The position numbers were made by a program, and so were the translations under genes. From the NCBI GenBank assembly GCA_951799405.1, contig OX637332.1, forward strand, positions 13,211,001-13,275,000: a stretch of DNA of 64,000 nt, given 5' to 3'. Of this stretch, positions 33,527-44,682 are shown in pieces. The stretch comes from Agapetus fuscipes. Taxonomy: Eukaryota; Arthropoda; Insecta; Trichoptera; Glossosomatidae. The notes below the pieces were generated by a model that worked only from the letters and a program-made list of their open reading frames with translations, did no database searches and was not told the origin of the DNA. Each line of letters opens with the position of its first letter. Positions within the stretch are counted from its first letter, which is position 1.

Positions 33527-35662
33527 AGAAATTGGGATTTGTTTGCGTTTTATTTATTTCGATCCTAATTCAAATAAAAAAAAAATAACAAATGTTTTAT
33601 ATTGTCCTACATATTTTCTTCTGAGATTGTTTGTATTACCGCGATCAACGGATTAGACAGGGTTCGGACTAGCGCGGTCTACTGTACATCCATGGAACAG
33701 AAAGGGTTTTGGAAACAGGGTACTTAGGGTATTTAGTGAGAATGTCAAGCTGCTTCTGGAGTCATCGAAGAAGACTGGTGGGTAAAGATTCAAAAAGAAA
33801 TTCAAGACACAAGCCAAGGAGTAGCATTGGTGTGTTTATTTTTTGTTACATGAGTATACTGTGCAGTGTTTTTCATAAAAATCTAAATATTTCAAACCAA
33901 TTACATGTTTTTCGTTTTCACTTAATTATTTGGGAAGTTTGCAGTTTAAACAACAATGAAACAACTCTCCGTTGGAATAAAATGCATGTTTCACCTTTAA
34001 ATATAAACCCAAATACTAAATTAATCCCGATCAAAAAGTTATACATGTTTTTATAATACCAAAATTATTCATGTCTAGATTTTAGATATTAGGTTCATGA
34101 AAAAAGGTACAACATTGCAAAATCAAATTGTAAATCCATATTGAATTATCATCAAAATAGAGAATCTGAAATTTACCAAAAGGTCAAATCGACAAAACAT
34201 TGAATGAAATCCTTTTTTAAACACGTGCAAATGAATATTTTTTGTAACATATTATGCCAATAAACATATTTTGTCAGTATATTTATAAACAAACACATTG
34301 CAACATTCCTTCTTAAAATGATGATTCAAATATGACATAATGAAAAAAAATGTTGGATAAAAAAAAACAAAACTACACAAAAATGTTATGTAAAGTTATA
34401 ATTTTTTAAATATTTATAATCCTTTCACTGTAAATATTGTTTAATTGTATGCTTAGAATATTTAACATTCATTACTCATTTTTTAAATTCTATATATGTT
34501 TTTGCTAATAACAATTCATAAAAATAATAATTTATGTAGTTTTGTCTTTTTTCTGAAGTAGCCTTGAAAAATACAATAGTATTATAAACAACTGTCAGAA
34601 ACGGTCTCAAAGACATGTGGTGACATTCAGAAAGTCTAATAGGTGTCATTTCATACATTCAAAGACAATAGCTGATAGTTGCACATTCAATTATTGCATT
34701 TTTCACCCTTGGCAGAAGCTACTATTTAAAATTCTGTAAAAAATAACAAACAAGGAAGACATAAGGATTTCAAATATTATATCCTGATATGGTACTTTTT
34801 TATGTGAATTGACCAGTCACTTGTTACATACATATTTGATAATGAAAGTAATACACATGACTTTATTGTGAAGCTACTATTCATGGCATCGGTTTAAAAA
34901 TAGTCGGGAAATATGGTGATGGGTCTGCTCTTCCAACACAACCGGTTGTCAGTTTGCTCTGAATAGGGTGAAACTAAAGACGTGATCCTGCATTTCTCGG
35001 AAAATAACCTATAGTAGGTAGGGGGGTTAATAAACCTATTGCTCCCAAAAAATATGCATTACTTTCATGATGAACAATGTATTTATCTCATTTTAGGAAG
35101 AAATTGTAGATTGCCATTTTAGATTTTAAATGATGCAATTTGTCTGTTTTAAGTCTGCAGTATTTCATAAGAAAATATAATTCAAAATGACAAATAGTGC
35201 CTGTATGATACAATACTTTTTCTTCCAATTTTGAAAATTATTTTATTTATTTCTCAACAGTGTTATTGCAATGGAGATAAATATTTAAAAATAATCCATA
35301 TGTCTTTGCCAAAGTAGTTCAGGTTTGTGCACTCTGACCATGCTATTAAAGGCAGAGAGATCTTTAATTCTAGTTGCAAATGGACAATAATGTAATCTAT
35401 AAATGGTTGAATCTTAAACAACACAGCATTTAATTTGTATTTCATAATTTAAGAGCCTTTATCAACTTCTCTAGAGTGCACTGGCCTAACCAAGTAAATC
35501 TAAATACAAAATTTTAGCTGCCAATAAGAAAAACGGTCAAGAGTCAAAAGTCTTTCTGAAATCTGGTGGCGGGTGTTGCTGGAATTCATGTGAGAAAGAA
35601 TTAAATTTGTTTTTTTCAATGGCTATGAAACTGCATTATGGGTAGGAATGTAAAACACTTAC
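33527..35662 (-). other. OGT intron, nothing recognised
   Basis: AT-rich intron sequence between the DIRS element and the 69-bp exon. No repeat or coding signal recognised. Confidence 0.5.
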
Positions 35663-35731
35663 CTTTGCCTCATCCAACCGACCAAGAGCCTTTAGCAGGT
35701 TTCCAAGATCACTCCTGACGCAGTACAAGTC
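35663..35731 (-). CDS. OGT: OGT small exon (TPR linker)
   Basis: A 69-bp exon of exactly 23 codons begins with [20 protein letters not shown] and ends EAK. It is one of the most conserved stretches of animal OGT and follows QYNP of the preceding exon without a gap. The acceptor is TTTTAG|GAC and the donor AAAG|GTAAGT; both junctions are phase 0. Because both flanking introns are phase 0, skipping this exon would keep the frame; nothing in the sequence shows whether that happens. It is too short to stand out as an ORF and was found by reading the minus strand between the flanking exons. Confidence 0.96.
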
Positions 35732-36078
35732 CTAAAACAAATAATATTCATTTTCAAAATGACTAAAGATTTCATAACATCACATAAATTCATAAATTTC
35801 AGATGATAAAATTTTTTTTTTTTCTTCTTGAATTAGATCTTAGGTCTGTTTATTGGGGAACTCCCTCTTGTGATGCAGACTACCAGCTGTTTTTTGGTCT
35901 ATTGGGTGGGCCGCCTGCTAGACGCTGGCCATCTGGTATTTCCTGTGCCAAGAGAGATTCGGGATAACCTACTCTCGCTCATGCAGTCTACATGGTCCCT
36001 TCAGATGAAATATCATAATGGTCAAATCATCTGGCACTTAACATTTGTTGTAAAAAATGAAGGAATATCCTTGATTAA

Positions 36079-36685
36079 CCCCTCAAGCGCTGGAACGCGG
36101 ATCCGCGCTCATAGTACTATATGCGATTTTTTTCATTTTTCTTTAGTTTTTACACAGCAATAAGATCGAAAATCGCATGAAGAACTGCTATTGGGTAGAA
36201 CCATCTACCAGTAAATTCAAAGCATTCATTTTTGTTTGTAGGTATTTAAAATATAATATTTAAGTTGACCTTGAAAACCGACTGTTGAAAAAGGCGAATT
36301 CCACAATTTGTTGACATAAGAACACTAACACACTCAATTTTTTTTTTGTGTAAATAAAAAGGGTCATTAACTTCTATTTTTTGCAATGTATTGGGATTTC
36401 GTGCCTACGCATACTAATGAGGTATATCTATTAAAATGTGCTTTCACAAAGTTACTGCCCAAAATCTAAATAATAGGTATATCTATTTTTAGAATCTCGA
36501 TCTTTTTTCACGATAATTTCACAAAAGTTTTTTTTTTTTGGTAGGCACTAAAAAAACTTTATTTCATAGTTTTTTGATATAAAAAAACCCACAGGAGATA
36601 TGTTTTGTATCTTTGGAGATATTTAATATAAAAAACCACGAGTTGGGTGTCTGAATTAGGCAGAAAATCGCTAGCGCTCCAGGGC
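36079..36685. mobile_element. piggyBac-type MITE, copy 1
   Basis: Flanked by TTAA on both sides (36075-36078, 36686-36689). It begins CCCCTCAAGCGCTGG and its other end, reverse complemented, begins GCCCTGGAGCGCTAGC. It aligns along its length with 53587-54153. TTAA duplication plus a CCCT-type end suggests piggyBac. No ORF. It contains a 42-bp secondary insertion at 36433-36474. It lies in the 1.4-kb OGT intron. Confidence 0.8.
36433..36474 (-). mobile_element. 42-bp retroelement 3' end with 13-bp target duplication
   Basis: AGGTATATCTATT flanks both sides (36420-36432, 36475-36487); the piggyBac MITE copy at 53.9 kb lacks the insert and one duplicate. The insert is the reverse complement of the TTTTGGGCAGTAACTTTGTG block at 50340-50380, so it is an extremely 5'-truncated relative of that hammerhead-bearing element. 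Confidence 0.8.
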
Positions 36686-36689
36686 TTAA

Positions 36690-37099
36690 GTGCTAGTCAC
36701 GTAAGTTGGTGAATTTGCAAATTCTCGCAAGATTCAGCAGTGCATGGTTTTAATAACCCATCAACTAATCGACTTTCCTTTGCTTGGCTGGAGTAGTTCA
36801 AAGAATTTTCACATTAAATAAACTTAGAATACTTGTAATGTCACCTGGCTGGACTAAAGGTACTATTGAGTGATAATTTCAATCCAATATTATGTACGTA
36901 GTTTGAAGAGACTTAAGTTCACGGTACTGCAATACCAGCTAGGGGATGGAAAACCCTTACAGAAAACCCTGGTCCTCCTGGAAGGGGGTTGGATGAAAGG
37001 CTGATAATCTTTCCCTTTAAAGAACAATCTAGCAGTGGCCAGGGCTCGATATGGGCTGTAGAGACATTGAAGAAGACAGAAAATAATTATTGTACTCAC
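36690..37099 (-). other. OGT intron, nothing recognised
   Basis: Short intron remainder without recognised repeats. Confidence 0.5.
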
Positions 37100-37283
37100 A
37101 GGGTTGTACTGCAGTGCTGTGATGTACGCCTGTACAGCTTGCTCCATGTCACCCGATGCCACCAGAGCCGCGGCCAAGTTGATGTAGCCATCTATGAAGT
37201 CTGGCTTCAGCCGCACAGCATGACGGTAGTTGTCCAGAGCTTCCGGGAGCTGACCTCGCTCCTTGTAAACATTCCCAAGGTTG
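37100..37283 (-). CDS. OGT: OGT exon (TPRs)
   Basis: This exon continues OGT directly from the exon at 39506. The split Ser codon (AG|C) is followed by [40 protein letters not shown] and [11 protein letters not shown]. The ITALQYNP wording is the form seen in insect OGT. The acceptor is TTTCAG|C and the donor CCT|GTGAGT. The exon is 184 bp (1 + 61 codons) and ends in phase 0. It covers two TPR units with the usual NLG and hydrophobic pattern. No stop or frameshift is seen. The intron towards the previous exon is about 2.2 kb and that towards the next about 1.4 kb. Confidence 0.97.
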
Positions 37284-38867
37284 CTGAAACAAAGTGGTGC
37301 AAGGCATTTTAGAAGAATAGCAAATTAGTTGAATCCAAAATCAGCGTTGACTATTTTAATTTTATTAAGATTTATCTATTTTGTATAAATTTGAAAAGAA
37401 CTGCAGATGGCTTTCTAAGTTTTGAAAACTTGAGGTACAAGTTGAAGCAATAAATTATATTAAAAAAATGACCTTATGTTGAATAAAAAAACGCATGCAA
37501 AAGATTTGATTTTTAAAAATGCTCGCCATCCTACTTTCAAAGAACAATATTTTTCATGAATTTGTCTGAAAGTTTCGCAAAATACATGTGCTGCAAATAT
37601 GTCACAATTTAAGGCAAACTTTTAAAGCAATAAATTATTTGTCAGAGCTGATTGTAATCAATAAAATAGTTATGAAAGATTGCTTAAAATATTTACAAAG
37701 CGCTGCCTTTTATGATACGCGCAGAATCTATTAAGCAAATGCAATCAACCGCAGCAAGAAAGCGCAAAGTAATACAGTTTTTCTCATTGGGTCTGAGACT
37801 TTTATGGTTTTTCTTGATGTTTGAGAACTAGGAGATTTTAGTTGTTTTCTATCGACAATTCTTCCCACGCCTTTGAAATAGAACACTAGCAAAAATGTTT
37901 CACTTAAATCAAGCTTGCCAAGTAGAGTGTTGGCCGCAAGTATTCCAATATGGAACTAGAGAGTCAGTCTTTTGTTATTTAAGCCTAATAAGCATTGGAA
38001 GGTATTACCATGTTTTTTCATAGTGTATTTTAAAGTAAGCAAAATAGTTTACAGTTGATAACCTGCTGAAAGCAAACTTAATGCATTTTACAGATTACAA
38101 GAAAATCATACAAATTTGTTGTCTAGAAATGAATTGATGCTTGTTACAAGAAATGTCTTCATTGCAGAATTCAGTAAATTTAGCTGGCATTGAGGCAAAT
38201 GGTATGCAGCAAATTAGAATAGTTTAGTCCTACACGCATACATATTCATACATTCTGTTAGGTGCAATAAATTCTGATCATCATGCAAAATCTTGTTTGA
38301 AATAGCTACTAATGAAACATTTATTATTTATCCTAAAGTGGCTCTAGCAGAAATTAGAAATAGGCTATGGACTTTTTCCTATTTATCAGTACTACATCAG
38401 TACGCTTAGCCTATTTTGCATGCAATTTTCCAAAACTGGAGCAAAGATCTATCTTTTTTTTATGTGCGCATTCAAAAAGATTGCTCAATAATGCTTGCCA
38501 ATCCTTTATAGTACTGGTTTTTGTTACAGTAGGAGCTCTTAAATGAGAATCAAGCTCCTAAAGGAATTCAAGAACGATGGTGTTTAATTAATTCAGTAAT
38601 AGCTCATTAGTCCGGTCAAAAGTTTTTTCATTGTAAAGAGAAGGTTTGGGTTGGGATCCAATGATATCATACATTTTTTTTTATTGCCTTTTATTAACTT
38701 AACTCAGTTCTTGTCAGCATTCATGATAAATGACATTTTGCACATCCTGAAACAGGTAAAACCTTCAACTGAAGTGGTTGGTGAAAGTTTTGGTTTCCTT
38801 ATTTTTTAACACGCCAATGCTACACCTACAGGGATAAGAAAGGCACTTAACATTATAATTATAAAAT
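37284..38867 (-). other. OGT intron, nothing recognised
   Basis: AT-rich intron sequence; no repeat recognised up to the SINE-1 head. Confidence 0.5.
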
Positions 38868-38930
38868 AGGTTGGTGTGAAGCTGATCACCCATACTGTAA
38901 AAATTGGATCACTTTGCCAATATCATCCTT
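38868..38930 (+). repeat. SINE-1 head only
   Basis: TAGGTTGGTGTGAAGCTGAT through GCCAATATCATCC; then the sequence switches to a hAT-like fragment, as also happens at 60.7 kb. Confidence 0.7.
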
Positions 38931-39112
38931 TTACGCAAGGGCAGCAACGCCCCCGTAGGGGGAGGAGTAGGCCCGCAATTTTCAAAAGTTACCTCCTTCT
39001 CTACTTTTTTTTTAATATGTATACTAATAATACTATGGACACGTTTTTGGTGCCTCTCCTAGCTATGGCCAGCGCCCCCCGCCAGTTTGGGAACCGCTGC
39101 ACTAGAATATTG
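38931..39112 (+). repeat. hAT-like terminal fragment
   Basis: Ends CCAGTTTGGGAACCGCTG, the reverse complement of a CAGCGGTTCCCAAACTGG hAT-type terminal repeat. The interior (TACTAATACTATGGACACG-like, GGTGCCTCTCCTAGC) matches 60700-60845. The opposite terminus is not seen. Confidence 0.6.
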
Positions 39113-39505
39113 TGACAAATTTACGATGAAGTCCAATTTGTGAGGATAATAATGATTATGTGCATGTCTTCAAAGAGGTGTTTGTTTAAAATCTTCAAGA
39201 CTAAAGCTGGGCTCCGGAGATTTCTTGCACACAACACAAATTGTGAATCTTGGTAGAGTATTAAGCGCGAGAATAATATCACTTAAAAAGGGATAATTAA
39301 CCAAAACTTTTATTTTATTCACCGTCAGAATGTTGACAAAACAAAAATATTTATAATCATAATTTACACCAGCCTCTGCAAGCGATCTTTTTTTTCCATG
39401 TCGATCATCTTTTGTTTTTATTCTATTCCATTTTTTTATTTTCCCTACATACCTATTGAATCCTTTCATTACACTATGGGCAAGTCAAAGAGTTAGTACA
39501 ATTAC

Positions 39506-39716
39506 CTGTATGCTTCTGCTAGCAACGGGTTCTGTTTGATGGCCAGGGTTGAGAAGTGCGCAGATTTGTCAAGTCGCCGGCACTGGAAGTGGATGGAGGA
39601 CAGCAACAGCAGAACTCCAGTGTTGGCATTTTCCTGCCTCCACAGCTGCATGCAATGGTGCTCAGCGCTGTCATAGTCCCCTGACTGATACTCCCGGTGA
39701 GACAGCTCCAGCAAAC
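39506..39716 (-). CDS. OGT: OGT exon (N-terminal TPRs), first one visible
   Basis: This exon encodes the start of the TPR superhelix of O-GlcNAc transferase, the nucleocytoplasmic enzyme that transfers GlcNAc from UDP-GlcNAc to Ser/Thr of many proteins. The translation includes [38 protein letters not shown] and [13 protein letters not shown], which match the highly conserved animal OGT N-terminus. The acceptor reads TTTAG|G and the donor CAG|GTAAT on the minus strand. The exon is 211 bp: 2 nt of a split codon, 69 whole codons, then AG, which joins the first C of the next exon to give Ser. The initiator Met must lie further upstream and was not found in the window. The open frame continues into the intron upstream, but that stretch has no OGT similarity and sits before a good acceptor. 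Confidence 0.96.
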
Positions 39717-39794
39717 CTAAACGTAAGCGGTTGTGAATAAATGCATTATAAACGGAAATGTTACAGCCATAACACAAAAGACCCATTTTACATC

Positions 39795-39917
39795 CATTCT
39801 GCCTGGTTTGTCTGCTTTTTTCTATTCGGCGCTGAATGGGAGCCCAGTTGTGTTTGGATACATATGAATGCTTTCACACAGTTTTTCCTGTAATCCATAG
39901 ACAAACCAGGCAGAATG
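39795..39917. mobile_element. Small foldback element
   Basis: Perfect 19-bp inverted ends, CATTCTGCCTGGTTTGTCT and its complement (39899-39917), enclose 85 bp. No coding sequence and no clear target duplication. Confidence 0.55.
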
Positions 39918-39940
39918 TGTCGTGTCTGAACAGGCCCTTA

Positions 39941-40185
39941 CGGGGCTATTCTTAGACATTTTAGCCGTCGTTTGAGCCCACGCTTTGACAAACTAATAAT
40001 ACATTTGTTCATACAAACCTGTCAATCCAAGATGGCCGCGAGTGAACAGCTGATTTGTTTTCATACAAATATTACAAAATTCGGTAGGTAAGAATGACCG
40101 TGCTGATGAAACTTCCAGCGCAGGCACAATTAGTTTGTCAAAGCGTGGGCTCAACCGACGACTAAAATGTCTAAGAATAGCCCTG
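39941..40185. mobile_element. Harbinger-type MITE with TTA target duplication
   Basis: A 245-bp element with 57-bp inverted ends (about three mismatches). The left starts CGGGGCTATTCTTAGACATT and the right, inverted, CAGGGCTATTCTTAGACATT. TTA flanks both sides (39938-39940, 40186-40188). It carries GAGCCCACGCTTTGACAAAC in each arm. Non-coding. It is upstream of the first visible OGT exon. Confidence 0.88.
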
Positions 40186-40499
40186 TTAGAGTTAAAGTGC
40201 AAATGAGTAAAATCAAGCATCTTGAGGTAGTGGAGAATGAATAAACGACAAGAATTTACAGAGGTAATGTAAGAATAATAGTGGAAGGGGAAGACCACGG
40301 AAACAATACATTGATCAAATAAGCAGGAGTGCGAGCATTCTATACAGAAAGAAGGCAACATATTATGGTGAAAAATGATTTACCCTTAAAATTAAGATCT
40401 GAAACTGAAATGTATGGTTCAAGTTGGGTCACTGTGTCAGCTCACATTTATTTGAAATGTGTTTTCAACAGCAAAGGATAAATTATTTATTCTGAAATG

Positions 40500-40890
40500 T
40501 ATTTGCTTCTACCCAGTGCGTGCACTTGTATGAGATAAGGAGCAGCCCCGTCTTATTTGACTGAGCTGTGTGAAGTTGAGGAGATTGTTGGTAAGCTGTG
40601 CAGCCTTCGCTCAGCGAGAGGTGATGCTATCAACAGTCTGAAAATACCACCTCGATGGAGCAGAATGGGCTTTGGGGATAGGGTGTTTGGCTCAGCAGGA
40701 CCGTTGTGCTGGAACCAGCTACCTCTGAAGCTGAGGACGGAGACCGGAGAAGAACGCTTCAAGAAGAAGTTGAAGAATTATGTTTTCCAAGAAGCAAGTG
40801 AAGGATGGGCGCCCTTGGGGTGACTGGAGCCGCTAATCGGCGCCCAAAAGAGAAAAAATATCCAACTATATTTATATATATATAATAGAG
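40500..40890 (+). mobile_element. L2/CR1-like LINE, 3' end fragment
   Basis: A 5'-truncated copy of a different L2/CR1-group LINE. It holds the C-terminal coding end (40557-40823) and finishes in a TA-rich tail (ATTTATATATATATAATA). Confidence 0.75.
40557..40823 (+). pseudogene. LINE C-terminal coding fragment
   Basis: Reads LCSLRSARGDAINSLKIPPR, GFGDRVFGSAGPLCWNQLPL and ETGEERFKKKLKNYVF. This is the conserved extreme C-terminus of L2/CR1-type proteins (compare DRAFRFAGPMEWNRLPPNVR and GVFKGALKTHLY in the LINE at 15065). RT and endonuclease are missing. Confidence 0.75.
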
Positions 40891-41220
40891 GGGATCATTA
40901 AGGGGACAAATTTCAGAGGGCGGTTCCATAGGGAGTATTTGCAACAAGTGTGTGAGGATGTGAACTGTGACTCATATGCCATATGGTAGAATGCAGTGGA
41001 AAGTGAGATGCAGGAATTTGCTGCAATCCAATCCATAGGATTCATGTTACAAAGAATATATGAATATACGTCGAAAGAATCTGACCAAGTAGAAATTCTC
41101 AAAGTGGAAAAAATGTTTTCATAAGATATTGGCTAAGTGTATGTATTGCATTATGAACAAGGTTAATTTATTTTTAAGATTTTATTGTTTACCTGTTTAT
41201 ACCTGAATGATATTTCTTAT

Positions 41221-41488
41221 TTGTATTCCTTGACTTATAGGTTGGTATGAGGCTGACCACCCATACTGTAAAAATGGTTCACTTTGCTAATATCACCCCT
41301 GTTTAGGGAAGGTTGGCAAAAGTTGTAGGGTTAATGTTCATTTGAGGTTTGGTTTTGTAAGTAAAATTTGTAAGTATACATTTAGCATTTGTAAGCGTGA
41401 ACTTACACGTGTCTGTTGACTGTTTGTAGGCATGCATTTGAAATTAGTTTTGAATGTTAATATATCTTTGCAGCTTAGATTATAGATT
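41221..41488 (+). repeat. SINE-1 copy
   Basis: Complete, moderately diverged. The ~15 bp before it (TTATTTGTATTCC) resemble the end of the RTE 3' UTR, so it may be an extremely truncated RTE copy. Confidence 0.8.
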
Positions 41489-42302
41489 AAATTGCTCATA
41501 CTTAAGTGAAATATGAACAGAGAACATTATAGGAAAGTAAAATTATTTAAGAGGGTGCTAGGAAATTTCTCGAAAACACAGTTTTTGACGTGGTTTTTTT
41601 TCAATAAATATGGACAAATATAAATTTTTGATAACTTTAAGTGTTAGTTAAACATTTCATTTGCAATATGCATCAAATAATATATGTCTATAAACGCTTT
41701 TATTACTTGAAAAAATAAAAATTACGAACACCTTCTTGTGGTAAGTGGAAAACATACAATTTTTGAACCAGTTTTTCTATAAATTGGTGGTGTTTTGAAA
41801 TCTAAAAAAAAATTACAAATATACTTTATATCCTGTTTTAGTTCGTGGTGTGATTTAAAATGTGATTCAGATGAAGAAAACTGAATTAAAAAAAAAAATC
41901 TAGAAGCAAAAACGGACAAAAAAGTGTACATTGTATCTTCGAATGAAATCTCAAAAAATAGTTATTTGTGCCCAATTATTTTCAAATATTGAACAATATA
42001 ATCTTGAGCTTAGTTGTATTTTTTTTCAAATTTTTTATTTCACAAGATGTATTTTTTATTATTATTTTACAAATGGCTTTTAAATGCGAGATTCGCGGGG
42101 TAAACCTCAGTCGAGCGCCAACGCTCACAGAAGGCGGGACCTGCGGCACTTTTTTTTTTTCGCTAAAACTATCTCATAACAAACCTTTGTTTCGTCGGCA
42201 AGTGATATGCAACATTTTCGAAGCGAGAACATTTTACGATTTTCCATGTTACATTTTTACAAAAATATTATTTTTTGCAATCAACAATTTCTTAATAATA
42301 CA
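41489..42302. other. No feature recognised
   Basis: AT-rich, no coding or repeat signal recognised. Confidence 0.45.
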
Positions 42303-42500
42303 TTCCTTGACTTATAGGTTGGTATGAAGCTGACCACCCATACTGTACAAAGATGGTTAACTTTGCTAATGTCACCCCTGTTTCTGGGAAGGTCGACAAA
42401 AGTTGCAGGGCTTATGTTCAACTACTATGTGTGTGCTTGTGGGAATGTATTTAATATGAATCTGAAATGATATATATCTTTGCAACTTTAATTTAGATTA
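42303..42500 (+). repeat. SINE-1 copy with internal deletion
   Basis: Intact head and tail; about 60 bp in the middle (between GTTCAACTA and GTGTGTGCTTG) are missing. Confidence 0.8.
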
Positions 42501-43914
42501 AGACTTTGATACTTAACTTAGAAATTTATTATTACTATTTTAGAAATAATCGGTCGACATTCTACTTCCTACGGATTTTACGCTAAAAAATAATTTTAGT
42601 CATCAAGAAAGCGAAATTGCGAGAAAGGAAACGCAATTTTACAGTATGTAAAAACTAAATATTTACTAAGAAATTCTGCGTGTATGCACTATATTGACCA
42701 CTTTTTTCATAAAATTCCTTGGAACCTTCACATATCCATAACATCTGTAGTTACGCTTACGAGTAACTAAAAACTTGTTTTTTTTTTACTTTCTTGCTAT
42801 AGCCGAAGGCTATAAAGAAAGTTATGATTTGGTGTGAAAAAAAAATTTCGAGGTTTTCACGGAAATGAGTTGTCCTGGTGCAGGACATGCCAAAAAACAC
42901 TATCTTTCAAAAACGTCCGTCTGTATGTATGTATGTATGTATGTATGTATGTATGTATGTATGTATGTATGTATGTGTGTGTGTCACTTTCCAAAGTATA
43001 AGACCTAGAGATACCAAATTTTGGCTACATCAACTTTTTTGGACATGTATTAAGTATGAATAACATGGCATTACACCAACTTGAAAATTCAAGATGGCTG
43101 CCATACAAAAAAAACATAAAATTGCACTTTTCTCATAAACGACTCCAAGAATTTTTCTTAAATTTTCAGAGTTGCCACTAATTATTTTTTAACTTAATAA
43201 ATTAGTTATGACAACACTCTTACTAATCTGTGTCTATGGGCTGCGATATGAAAAAAACAAACGATTGTGATTTTCTCGAAAGTTAAGGGGTCAACAAAAA
43301 TATAATGTTGTACAATATTATGGACAACATAAATTTGCACAAATTTACAAAAAAAAATTTTTGAAAAAATAAATATAAAGCACCGTTTACACGACCTGAA
43401 ATTTTAAATCGAAAATATTACAAAAACCTATTAAAATGCAAGATATTTAAATTTGTTTTAGATTTGATAGAAAGAACAAGCTTATTACTTTAATTCGTAA
43501 TCATTTTTTTTTTACTTTTTTGAGAATTCAAGATGGCTTCCGAAGAGCTGAAAATTTAAAATGCGATTTTCTCAAAAACGGCTCCGACGATTTTTTTGAA
43601 ATTTTTTGTGAATCCATTTTTATAATAGTGCTATCTAATAATTATAATCATTTCTTCATCATAATCTCGGTTTAGGGAGTTGCCATATAAAAGAAAAAAA
43701 TAATGGAAAAATTCTCGGCAGTTAGAGGGTTAATAAAAAAATAATGTATGACAAATGTAAAACAATAATAATAACCTATATATTGCCATCATTATTTTTT
43801 CCAAAAAGTGAATCAAAAGTATAGCCGCCATACAAAGTGAAAATTTTCCATACAAAATGTATTAGCAATTTTCTTGGTAGTCAAAGGGTTAAAAATAGAT
43901 AAAAGGCTGCTATC
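42501..43914. other. Non-coding region with diverged internal duplication
   Basis: Contains a (GTAT)n microsatellite and two loosely similar segments, about 43078-43330 and 43530-43770. Both start ATTCAAGATGGCT and continue with TTTTCTCA(T/A)AAACG(A/G)CTCC. No open frame of interest. Confidence 0.5.
42921..42975 (+). repeat. (GTAT)n microsatellite
   Basis: About thirteen consecutive GTAT units. It creates a Met-Cys-Val-Tyr shadow ORF that is not a gene. Confidence 0.95.
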
Positions 43915-44120
43915 TATAATCTATAATCTAAGTTGCAAGGATATATTCATTCAAAGCTCTCAGATGTATGCCCACAAACAAACACGTGTAGTTCGCGCTT
44001 ACAAATGCTGATTATGTACTTACAAATAAAATCCAAACCTCAAATGAACATAAGCCCTGCAACTCTTGCCGACATTCCCTGAAACAGGGGTGACATTTGC
44101 AAAGTGAACCATTTTTTACA
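43915..44120 (-). repeat. SINE-1 copy, head lost
   Basis: Minus orientation with tail repeats (CTATAATCTATAATC) and body up to TTTTTTACAGTATGG, where it is cut by the 214-bp duplicated segment. Confidence 0.85.
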
Positions 44121-44539
44121 GTATGGCGATTCTTAAAATTTTATAAATACCAATAATAATCAGTCGTTAATTTTTCAAAATATAACTAAAAAGTGTACCC
44201 ACCATACAAAGTCCTAGTTTGCATACAGAAGGGTTTAATGACCATCTATAATAATCTAGAATATAAGTTACAATGAAATATAAACATTCAAAACTAATAT
44301 GAAATGCATGCTCACAAACAGGTACGTTTTTACAGTATGGCGATTCTTAAAATTTTATAAATACCAATAATAATCAGTCGTTAATTTTTCAAAATATAAC
44401 TAAAAAGTGTACCCACCATACAAAGTCCTAGTTTGCATACAGAAGGGTTTAATGACCATCTATAATAATCTAGAATATAAGTTACAATGAAATATAAACA
44501 TTCAAAACTAATATGAAATGCATGCTCACAAACAGGTAC
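44112..44539. repeat. Tandem duplication, 214-bp unit x2
   Basis: 44121 onward and 44335 onward are identical for about 210 bp (GTATGGCGATTCTTAAAATT ... CAAACAGGTACG). Each unit contains the tail of a SINE-1 copy (minus orientation). Confidence 0.88.
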
Positions 44540-44682
44540 GTGTAAGTTCGCGCTTACGAATGCTAAATTTGTACTTACAAATTAAAACCAAATCTCAAAT
44601 GAACATAAAACCTGCAACTCTTGCCGACCTTCCTTGAAACAGGGGTGACATTGACAAAGTGAATTATTTTTTACACTTTGGG
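44470..44682 (-). repeat. SINE-1, 3' piece split by RTE family 2
   Basis: Tail and body in minus orientation up to TTTTTTACACTTTGG. The missing head lies at 45391-45425 beyond the LINE fragment. Confidence 0.8.

Noticed and set aside
42878..43063. ORF with Met-Cys-Val-Tyr repeats.
   Set aside because: A reading of the GTAT microsatellite.
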